A stretch of DNA of 27,615 nt from Clostridia bacterium (GTDB taxonomy: Bacteria; Bacillota; Clostridia; Christensenellales; Aristaeellaceae). Position numbers and translations under genes: made by a program. This document shows, in pieces, positions 1-6,391 of this stretch (position 1 is its first letter; the number at the start of each line of letters is the position of its first letter). Where the stretch lies: assembly GCA_900759005.1 (NCBI GenBank), contig CAAEUQ010000008.1, positions 1 to 27,615 of the forward strand, in the 5' to 3' direction. Under the pieces are notes generated by a model. That model saw only the letters and a program-made list of their open reading frames with translations. It did no database searches and had not been told where the DNA came from.

Positions 1-2
1 AT

Positions 3-113
3 TTCGCGGCGGCAATCAACGCGGACTATCTGAAATGCGGCGCGCCCGCGCGTTCGGAACGATTGGCGAAATACAATCGCCTGCTGGCGATTGAGAATGA
101 GCTGCGGGGGTAG
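3..113 (+). CDS. C-terminal 36 residues of an unidentified protein (partial)
   Basis: An open frame enters from the left edge and stops with TAG at 111-113. The tail reads as a charged, helical segment (it contains SERLAKYNRLLAIENELRG) and has typical G+C-rich codon use, so it is probably the end of a real gene. I do not recognise the family from this short piece. It converges on the sulfatase operon, and the 243 bases between the two stops hold a terminator for the minus-strand operon but no second clear terminator for this gene. Confidence 0.5.
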   Translation, partial: FAAAINADYLKCGAPARSERLAKYNRLLAIENELRG

Positions 114-279
114 GTGGGAAAGCGCGTCATGCGGAGAGCGATGTTTTTTGAAATAGAATTTCAAGAGCAGTGTCCGGAATTTATGATGCTGAGCGAATTG
201 GACAGAGAAATCGTTTTCTATTTCCGATCGGAGAATTGTTTGTGCTTCTTGAGGAGTGAAGTTCTTCAAACTTTTGCTC

Positions 280-315
280 AAAAAATTACCCGCGCTGCCG
301 TTTGGACAGCGCGGG
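280..315 (-). terminator. Intrinsic terminator of the sulfatase/sugar transport operon
   Basis: A perfect 9-bp stem pairs 289-297 with 307-315 around a 9-base loop. On the minus strand it is followed by TAATTTTTT, a U-tract at 280-287. It lies about 40 bases past the sulfatase stop, so it closes the leftward operon. Bases 114-279 hold only a weak plus-strand open frame that I do not accept as a gene. Confidence 0.85.
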
Positions 316-356
316 AAATCGGGATTGATCCGTGATGCGGTCAATCCGCAATGGGA

Positions 357-1715
357 TCAATCCGTGATGGTGGGGAGGACGTGCTCCTCGCGGTAAATCC
401 ATTTCAGGAGCTTTTCACGCATCTGCTTTTTGATTTCGGCGTATGCCGGATCGTGAATCAGATTCGTGCGCTCAGTCGGATCCTTTTTCAGGTCATAGAG
501 GAAATCGTCCGCGTACGCGTCGGCGGAACCGGCGGCGTTTCCGTTTACGCCGGGCGCATAGACCGAATAGAGGTATTCCGGCGTGCGGATGCAGCGGCCG
601 CAGCGACTTTCGCTGATCTGCGCGAAGACCTCGTTTTCGCGTTCGCGCTCGGGATGAAGCACTACGTCCGCAAGGTTTTCGCCGATCATCTCATCGCCGA
701 CGTCCACGCCCGCGAGCGCGAGAATCGTCTTTGGCAGGCTCGCCGTGCTGACCAGATCGTGAACGACATGACCGCCATTGAACGCGCCGCCTTCGATTAC
801 CAGCGGCACGCGCAGGCACGCGTCGTGGCAGGAGCGCTTGTAATCATCGCCGCCGAGACAATGCTCGTCGCGGTTGCGGGTGCGGAAATGCGAGCCGTGA
901 TCGGACGCGAAAAGGATCACGGTATTCTCGTACAAGCCCTTTTCCTTGAGCTTTGCAATCACCTTGCCGAGGTTTTTATCGAGCGATTCGCACTGTCCCA
1001 GATAATCCGGGTATTCCTGCATATAATCGCCGTCGAGCCCTTCGAGATCGGCGGGCACTTTGAAATTTGCGAACTTCTCCTTCGAACCGTCGGGCCCTTC
1101 GTAATGGTTGTGGTCGTTCTGATGATGCGGCTCGATGTGCGAGATCGTCATGAAGAACGGTTTGGACGCGTCGTGCTGATCGAAGAATTCGAGTGCGAGA
1201 TCGGTAATGCAGTCCGCGCGATAGCCATGGAAATCAATGCGGTTGTTGTTTTCGTCGAATACATAGCCGTCGTAGCCGTGCGACGTGTATTCCAGAACGT
1301 CCGCCGTGCGCCAGAAGCCGGTATAGCCGCCGCGATAGTCGAGCGGAATTGCGCGCGTCATATAATTGGCGACCGGATTTTTCGAAAGCGCCTTTTCGCT
1401 CGCCAGATGCCATTTGCCGGCGTATGCGGTTTCATAGCCCGCTTCCTCGAGGTAATTCGCGAGGGTTTTGACATTGCGCGGCAGCATGATGTCGTTTTTG
1501 AAGCATCCGATTTCCGTGGGGTATTTGCCGGTCTGGAACAGCGCGCGGCAGGGGCCGCACACCGGCTGCGGCGTGAAAGCCCATTCAAAGCGCGTGCCTT
1601 CCTCGGCGAGCGCGTCCAGATTCGGGGTGATCGGCAGCTCCTGACCGTAGCATCCGCACGCGTCCGCGCGCTCCTGATCGGTAAAGAAGAACAGAATATT
1701 CGGTTTCTTCGGCAT
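357..1715 (-). CDS. Type I (formylglycine) sulfatase, cytoplasmic
   Basis: Hydrolyses a sulfate ester. The 452-residue protein begins with the sulfatase strand NILFFFTDQER (metal residues around D13/Q14), carries the C-x-P-x-R maturation motif as CGPCR with Cys53 as the residue expected to become formylglycine, then GKWHLA and the metal-site segment FASDHGSH. Length is typical for family S1. There is no signal peptide, so it should act inside the cell on an imported substrate. The start is set by AAAGGAG seven bases upstream. It is the last gene of the ABC operon, 57 bases after the isomerase, with a strong hairpin in that gap. No sulfatase-maturing enzyme lies in the window. The exact substrate cannot be told; the family call is secure. 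Confidence 0.93.
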   Translation of the reverse strand: MPKKPNILFFFTDQERADACGCYGQELPITPNLDALAEEGTRFEWAFTPQPVCGPCRALFQTGKYPTEIGCFKNDIMLPRNVKTLANYLEEAGYETAYAGKWHLASEKALSKNPVANYMTRAIPLDYRGGYTGFWRTADVLEYTSHGYDGYVFDENNNRIDFHGYRADCITDLALEFFDQHDASKPFFMTISHIEPHHQNDHNHYEGPDGSKEKFANFKVPADLEGLDGDYMQEYPDYLGQCESLDKNLGKVIAKLKEKGLYENTVILFASDHGSHFRTRNRDEHCLGGDDYKRSCHDACLRVPLVIEGGAFNGGHVVHDLVSTASLPKTILALAGVDVGDEMIGENLADVVLHPERERENEVFAQISESRCGRCIRTPEYLYSVYAPGVNGNAAGSADAYADDFLYDLKKDPTERTNLIHDPAYAEIKKQMREKLLKWIYREEHVLPTITD

Positions 1716-1735
1716 GGTAATTCTCCTTTAAATAA

Positions 1736-1764
1736 CGGCGCGCAGCGTTTTTAACTGCGCGCCG
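1736..1764 (-). other. Intergenic hairpin between isomerase and sulfatase
   Basis: A perfect 10-bp G+C-rich stem (1736-1745 with 1755-1764) with a 9-base loop. On the minus strand it is followed by TTATTTAAAGGAG, a poor U-tract merging into the sulfatase ribosome-binding site. It may be a leaky terminator or an mRNA-stabilising stem that lowers sulfatase expression relative to the upstream genes. Confidence 0.6.
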
Positions 1765-1772
1765 GTCATTAT

Positions 1773-2606
1773 TCAGCTAAGCGCCTTCACGAACGCGTCC
1801 AGCACTTCCTTCGCGGCGTAAGGGCCGTTTTCGCCCGCGCGCAGCTCGAACAGGAACGGGCCGCGATAGCCGTTCTCCATCAGCGTCTTTACAACGTCCT
1901 TCCACGGCACAATGCCCATGCCCGGCAGCCAGTGGCGCTCGTCGACGCCGTCGTAATCGGAAAGGTGGGTAGTGACGACGTTGGTCGCCAGCGCCTTCAT
2001 GAAATCCTCATGGCTTTCGCCGAGAAGGTGGTTGACGTCGAAGCAGATCGGCACATTGCCCGCCGCCTGCGCCATTGCGCGCGTTTCAATCGACGTATTC
2101 GCCAGGCACGAGCGCGGCAGGTCTTCCAGCGCGATGCGTGCGCCGTTGCGGGAGGCGTATTCGTCCAGCTCGCGCAGGGAGCGGATGCTCCGCGCAATGC
2201 GAACTGCGCGCTGCTCGATCGAAACGGGCTCGAGACAGCCGTGCAGCACGTAAATCCGCGGCCCCCAGGACTTCGTGAGGTCGATTACGCGCTTCAGGGA
2301 TTCGCAGACCGCGTCGCGCTCCGCTTCGTCGTAATGCGCAACGTCCCAGCCGAAGCCGAACGGGAGGTGCACGCTCCAGACGCGGAGGTTGTGGGAGAAA
2401 ATTTTTTCAACCAGCGGGAGCTTGGTGTTGACCAGCGTTTCCTCATGACCGCGCCACGGCATTTTCGGAGCGTCCTCGCGATTCAGGCACGCGGGAATGC
2501 CCACTTCGAAATATTCGAATCCGTTCTCGACAAAGCCGTCCACCATTTCCGGCGCGTGCTGCGTGATCGAAATGCCCAGCGGGAGCTCGTAACCCATCAG
2601 TTTCAT
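1773..2606 (-). CDS. Sugar phosphate isomerase/epimerase (xylose isomerase-like TIM barrel)
   Basis: A 277-residue protein of the AP-endonuclease-2/xylose-isomerase-like TIM-barrel superfamily, which isomerises or epimerises sugars with divalent metals. Barrel-end motifs with likely metal ligands are seen in order: VHLPFGFGWD, YVLHGCLEP, ALEDLP, CFDVNHL, THLSDYD and LFELRAG. A longer frame could begin at a TTG at 2627, but AAGGAAG lies seven to eight bases before the ATG at 2604-2606, so that ATG is chosen. It follows the second permease by 21 bases and precedes the sulfatase, which points to metabolism of the imported sugar. The reaction is not predictable from sequence alone. Confidence 0.85.
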   Translation of the reverse strand: MKLMGYELPLGISITQHAPEMVDGFVENGFEYFEVGIPACLNREDAPKMPWRGHEETLVNTKLPLVEKIFSHNLRVWSVHLPFGFGWDVAHYDEAERDAVCESLKRVIDLTKSWGPRIYVLHGCLEPVSIEQRAVRIARSIRSLRELDEYASRNGARIALEDLPRSCLANTSIETRAMAQAAGNVPICFDVNHLLGESHEDFMKALATNVVTTHLSDYDGVDERHWLPGMGIVPWKDVVKTLMENGYRGPFLFELRAGENGPYAAKEVLDAFVKALS

Positions 2607-2627
2607 CGCAAATCTTCCTTTCTGCAA

Positions 2628-3518
2628 TCAGCCCTTGACGGAGCCCATCATGACGCCCGTCACAAAGTATTTCTGAACAAACGGATAAATGCACAGGATC
2701 GGCACCGTCGCGACGATGATCGTGCAGTATTTGATCGATTCTTCGAGGAACGCGGCGGAAACGTCTGCGTCGACATTCGCGGCGGCGGCGTTTGAATTCG
2801 TGCTGTTCTCGATCAGAATCTCGCGCAGGAACAGCTGCAGCGGGCGCTTGGAATTGTCGCGCAGGTAAATCATGGCGTTGAACCAGCTGTTCCATTCGCC
2901 GACGATGTAGTAAAGCGCGATGACTGCGATCGTCGCCTTGACGACGGGCACCAGAATCTGGAAAAGCACAACCAGATCGTTCGCGCCGTCCAGACGCGCG
3001 GATTCCTCCAGCGCATCCGGAACCGCCTGAAGCGCGGTCTTCATGATGATCATGTTCCAGGTAGAAATCAGCGTCGGCAGGATGATCGCGGCGCGGGAGT
3101 TGTACAGCCCCAGCATCTTGACTATGAGGAACGAGGGAATCATGCCGCCGGAGAAATACATCGTGAATACCATTATGAAGGTCAAGCCCTTGCGGATGAC
3201 GAAGTCCTTTCGGGACAGCAGGTACGCGCCGACCAGCGTAAACAGCATACGGCAGAGCGTGCCGACAACGACATAGAACAGCGTGTTCGCATAGCCGGAC
3301 CAGATGTTCGGGTTGTGGAATACGACCTTATAGCCCTCGAGCGAGAAGCCCAGCGGCTTCAGGATCGCGCCGTAATGGCGGGTGAGCTGCACAGGATCGG
3401 AGAACGAGCCGATCAGCACGTGGTAGACCGGATACAGGCAGACCAGCGCGAGCAGCGTAAGGAAAATATAATTGAAGGTATCGAAAATCATGCCCGATAC
3501 GCTTTTCTTTCTAACCAT
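2628..3518 (-). CDS. Carbohydrate ABC transporter permease, YtcP/LplC (MalG-like) type
   Basis: The second inner-membrane channel subunit of a sugar importer. The 296 residues carry about six hydrophobic segments, starting with one at roughly residues 13-35. The cytoplasmic EAA loop reads EESARLDGANDLVVLFQIL, the surface that docks with the ATPase. The C-terminal YPFVQKYFVTGVMMGSVKG is typical of YtcP/LplC proteins. It starts 12 bases after the first permease gene, so the two are co-transcribed and presumably form a heterodimer. No ATPase gene is in this operon; importers of this class commonly share a MsmX-type ATPase encoded elsewhere. Confidence 0.92.
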   Translation of the reverse strand: MVRKKSVSGMIFDTFNYIFLTLLALVCLYPVYHVLIGSFSDPVQLTRHYGAILKPLGFSLEGYKVVFHNPNIWSGYANTLFYVVVGTLCRMLFTLVGAYLLSRKDFVIRKGLTFIMVFTMYFSGGMIPSFLIVKMLGLYNSRAAIILPTLISTWNMIIMKTALQAVPDALEESARLDGANDLVVLFQILVPVVKATIAVIALYYIVGEWNSWFNAMIYLRDNSKRPLQLFLREILIENSTNSNAAAANVDADVSAAFLEESIKYCTIIVATVPILCIYPFVQKYFVTGVMMGSVKG

Positions 3519-3530
3519 GTTCGCGCCTCC

Positions 3531-4490
3531 TTACCACATGCTTTCGTGCGTCAGCTTGCCGGAAAGCGTGTTTGCCAGCACCAGCAGGACGATGTTGCAC
3601 GCCGAATTGAACAGGCTGACCGCGACGCCGAAGCTGAAATCGCCGGTCTGAAGACCTCTTCTGTAAACGTAGGACGAAATCACGTCCGCCGTATCATAGG
3701 TAAGACCGTTCGACAGCAGGATGATCTTTTCATAGCCGACATTCATCATCTGCCCCATGCGCATGATCAGCTGCAGCATGATCAGCGGAACGAGCGTCGG
3801 GAGCGTTACGTGAATGACCTGCTGGAAGCGGCCCGCGCCGTCGATCGCCGCGGCTTCGTACAGGCTCGGGTCGGTGCTGGAGAGCGTCGCAAGGTAAATG
3901 ATCGACCCCCAGCCGATCGATTGCCAGATATCGGAGGAAACATAAATCGTTCGGAACAGCTCAGGGCGATTCAAAAGGTTATCGCGCTGCGCGCCGAACA
4001 GGGTGGTAATCGATGTAATAATGCCCGTGGACGAGCAGAAGTCCACCAGCAAGCCGCAGATAACGACCATCGAAATGAAATGCGGCATATAGCTGATGGT
4101 CTGAACAGTCTTTTTGAAATGCTTCGCCTTCACTTCGTTGAGCAGCAGCGCCAGAATGATCGGCGCAGGGAAGGAGAAGATCAGCAGAAGCAGGTTGATC
4201 ATGAGCGTATTCTTGATCAGGCGGCCTGCGTAAATGCTGTCGAAGAATGCTTTGAAGTGCTTCAGTCCCACCCAGCTGCTTCCGAGCAGCCCCTTCGCAG
4301 GGCGATAGTTCTGAAACGCGATGACGACGCCGAACATCGGCAGATAATGAAAGATGATGTAATACGCAATGATCGGAACCGCGAGCCAGTAATAGACCTT
4401 GTGTTCCTTATAGTTTCTCGCAAGGCGCTTGCCGAAGCTCTCCCTTTCGATAAACGGGAGCGCGCCGCTGTTCTTTGCCGATTTACCCAT
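3531..4490 (-). CDS. Carbohydrate ABC transporter permease, LplB/YteP (MalF-like) type
   Basis: The first channel subunit of the sugar importer. The 319 residues begin with a basic cytoplasmic tail (to about residue 32), then a membrane segment and the LplB-family stretch YLPMFGVVIAFQNYRPAKG. The EAA loop reads YEAAAIDGAGRFQQVIHVTLP. About six membrane segments are visible. It follows the binding-protein gene across a 92-base gap that contains a 13-bp hairpin and is followed by the YtcP-type permease 12 bases on. Family assignment is secure; the substrate is only inferred from the sulfatase and isomerase downstream. Confidence 0.92.
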   Translation of the reverse strand: MGKSAKNSGALPFIERESFGKRLARNYKEHKVYYWLAVPIIAYYIIFHYLPMFGVVIAFQNYRPAKGLLGSSWVGLKHFKAFFDSIYAGRLIKNTLMINLLLLIFSFPAPIILALLLNEVKAKHFKKTVQTISYMPHFISMVVICGLLVDFCSSTGIITSITTLFGAQRDNLLNRPELFRTIYVSSDIWQSIGWGSIIYLATLSSTDPSLYEAAAIDGAGRFQQVIHVTLPTLVPLIMLQLIMRMGQMMNVGYEKIILLSNGLTYDTADVISSYVYRRGLQTGDFSFGVAVSLFNSACNIVLLVLANTLSGKLTHESMW

Positions 4491-4525
4491 TCTGTGTACC
4501 TCCCGTTCAGGGAATAAAGTTTAGC

Positions 4526-4556
4526 GATTCCGCCGTCCATAAAGGGCGGCGGAATC
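4526..4556 (-). other. Intercistronic hairpin between binding protein and permease genes
   Basis: A 13-bp stem (4526-4538 with 4544-4556, one G-U type pair) and a 5-base loop. No U-tract follows on the minus strand. Such stems between an abundant binding protein and its permeases commonly protect the upstream mRNA from 3' decay; that role is inferred here. Confidence 0.7.
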
Positions 4557-4582
4557 TCCGAATGCAGCCGGTTTTGGATGAA

Positions 4583-6154
4583 TCAGTTGTCCATGGACTT
4601 GGCGAGCAGCGCGTCGTAGCCCTTCTGGGTCAGCTGGATCGCTTCTTCAATGCCAAGATCCTTCAGGGTCTGCTGGTACTGATCAAAGGAATCGAGAGAC
4701 TCGACGCCGGTGATGTACTTCAGAACCATTTCATCGCGGTAGGTTTCAACCTCAGCCATGATCTCGGAGCGGCGAATGCTCTCCTCGTTGGTCATGCTCA
4801 GGTTGCTCGGGAGCACGCGGTCATAGTTGCAATGCGGGTCGTCCTGCCACTGCAGACGGTACGCCAGGCAGCCCGGATCCTTCGCATTGGACGGAATGGA
4901 GAAAGCGTCGGAATCGCGCATGTGCGGGAAACCTTCGTGGAAGCGGAGGATGTAGCTGACCTCGGTCATGGTGTAGCCGTAGGTGTTGTTCAGCACATAG
5001 TCCGTGTACTTCGGCAGGCCGTCTTCGCCGTAATTCCAGGCAACGCCCGGCACGCCGTAGCAGTAGGTGTAGGAGCCTTCAACGGTGTAGCCGTAATCCA
5101 TGAATTCCATGGCTTCCTTCACGTGCTCGCAGTCCTTGGTGATAACGGCGAACTGGCCGTTTGCCGGACGCAGATAGTAGAAATCGTGAATCTCCTGCTC
5201 CGGATCGCTGACGCGCATATAGGGGCAGTTCTGAATCGCGAGGCCCAGCTCGGAAGCCAGCTCGTAGGTATCGACGGAGGTGCCGCAATAGCCGCCGGAC
5301 AGGCCCGCCAGATACGCTTCGCGCTCGGTGGTCACGCTGGTGAAGTCGGGCGAGATGTAGCCCTTCTCATACCAGGAGTGCATCAGCTCGAGGTAATCCT
5401 TGAAGGAATCCTGATACGGGCCGTACTTGACCTGACCGTCGATGTGGAAGAAGCCGTCGCCGGAGATGTCGAACGCGGTAAGGAAGCAGCGCTCAATGCC
5501 GTTCTTCACGAGGGTGAAGGGCGTGACGCCTTCCTTGGTGTCCAGAATGTGCTGGAAATACTTCTCGTAATCCGGAATGGTGCGGAGAGTGTCCAGACCG
5601 ATCTCCTCGAGCCAGTCCTTGCGAACCTGGAAGCGATCCCAGGAGCCTTCAACGTCGGAGGTGACGTTTTTGTAGTTCGTGTAGTAGTACACGCGGCCTT
5701 CCGGAGTGGTGGCGTCCTGATAGAATTCCTTGTTATCGCGCAGATAGCTGTAATAGGTAGGAGAATACTCCTCGAGCATATCCGTCAGATCCAGGAACAG
5801 GCCGTCCTCAACGCCGTTGACGCACGCGGTGGCGTTCGCGGTAGAGGTCAGGTACTGGGGGTTGACGATGATGTCCGGCAGTTCGCCCGAGACGATCATG
5901 AGGTTGAATTCTTCCTGCAGCGTTGCGTTGGAGGGATGGATGAACTTGAGCTTCACGCCCGTCGCGGTCTGCGCGTAGGTGAACGACTCGTTCTCAGCAT
6001 AGCTGCTGATCTTGTTGGTGACGCTGGAGCTGATCGGCATCCAGATGGTCAGTTCCACATCCGTGTCCAGCGGATACTGGATCTCCGCCATCGCGGGCGC
6101 CAGGGTGAGCAGCATGCTCACGACGAGGATCAGCAGGGTAAATCTCTTCAACAT
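4583..6154 (-). CDS. Extracellular solute-binding protein (LipO-like, family 1) of the sugar ABC importer
   Basis: Captures the sugar outside the membrane and delivers it to the two permeases. The 523-residue protein starts with a Sec signal peptide (MLKRF, hydrophobic to about residue 19, then APAMAE with probable cleavage after AMA near residue 23), followed by VELTIWMPI, the usual first strand of this binding-protein class. Length matches the LipO/YtcQ group of about 500-550 residues. Unusually for a monoderm, the signal peptide has no lipobox cysteine. The ribosome-binding site AAAGGAGGAG is very strong. First gene of the operon, with a near-consensus promoter about 45 bases upstream. Confidence 0.92.
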   Translation of the reverse strand: MLKRFTLLILVVSMLLTLAPAMAEIQYPLDTDVELTIWMPISSSVTNKISSYAENESFTYAQTATGVKLKFIHPSNATLQEEFNLMIVSGELPDIIVNPQYLTSTANATACVNGVEDGLFLDLTDMLEEYSPTYYSYLRDNKEFYQDATTPEGRVYYYTNYKNVTSDVEGSWDRFQVRKDWLEEIGLDTLRTIPDYEKYFQHILDTKEGVTPFTLVKNGIERCFLTAFDISGDGFFHIDGQVKYGPYQDSFKDYLELMHSWYEKGYISPDFTSVTTEREAYLAGLSGGYCGTSVDTYELASELGLAIQNCPYMRVSDPEQEIHDFYYLRPANGQFAVITKDCEHVKEAMEFMDYGYTVEGSYTYCYGVPGVAWNYGEDGLPKYTDYVLNNTYGYTMTEVSYILRFHEGFPHMRDSDAFSIPSNAKDPGCLAYRLQWQDDPHCNYDRVLPSNLSMTNEESIRRSEIMAEVETYRDEMVLKYITGVESLDSFDQYQQTLKDLGIEEAIQLTQKGYDALLAKSMDN

Positions 6155-6196
6155 GATTTCTCCTCCTTTTGATGTTGTAGCGTTGCTACTGTGTTA

Positions 6197-6225
6197 ATTA
6201 TAGATGCAAATGCGCCTGAATTCAA
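6197..6225 (-). promoter_or_regulatory. Sigma-A promoter of the sugar transport operon
   Basis: Read on the minus strand: TTGAAT (6220-6225), a 17-base spacer, then a perfect TATAAT (6197-6202). The binding-protein start codon is about 43 bases past the -10 box. Confidence 0.85.
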
Positions 6226-6252
6226 TATGTAATTGCGGATTTACATATGTAA
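6225..6252 (-). promoter_or_regulatory. Candidate AraC-type operator: two direct repeats 20 bp apart
   Basis: The octamer TTACATAT (minus strand) occurs at 6245-6252 and again at 6225-6232, exactly 20 bases apart. The promoter-proximal copy abuts and slightly overlaps the -35 box; the distal copy is inside the palindrome TTACATATGTAA (6241-6252). Same-face direct repeats touching the -35 are the usual architecture for AraC-family activators, and the neighbouring gene encodes one. Confidence 0.55.
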
Positions 6253-6347
6253 ATATCAAATCTGATGGTAAAATATGGCGCAAATGACAGCTTTGTCATG
6301 ATTTTGCCTTGATGAATCCTTTACAATTCGTATGCCGATCGAAGGCG

Positions 6348-6382
6348 AAAAAATGCCCGAGGGAGGGAAGACTCCTTCGGGC
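6348..6382 (-). terminator. Terminator of the AraC regulator gene
   Basis: An 11-bp stem (6355-6365 with 6372-6382, one wobble) with a 6-base loop, followed on the minus strand by ATTTTTT. It lies 9 bases after the regulator stop, so the regulator and the transport operon are separate transcription units. Confidence 0.92.
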
Positions 6383-6391
6383 GGGGAAAGG

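Noticed and set aside
114..335. 73-codon plus-strand open frame after the partial gene
   Set aside because: It overlaps the minus-strand terminator, has no ribosome-binding site and no recognisable protein features.
351..1754. Long plus-strand frame opposite the sulfatase (similar long frames lie opposite the binding protein, AraC, feoB, paaK and obg genes)
   Set aside because: These are antisense frames produced by G+C-rich codon bias; the proteins are Arg/Ala-rich without domains, while the opposite strand encodes clear families.
6155..6391. A small gene between the AraC regulator and the binding protein
   Set aside because: The region is explained by the terminator, operator repeats and promoter; no coding frame with a ribosome-binding site was seen.
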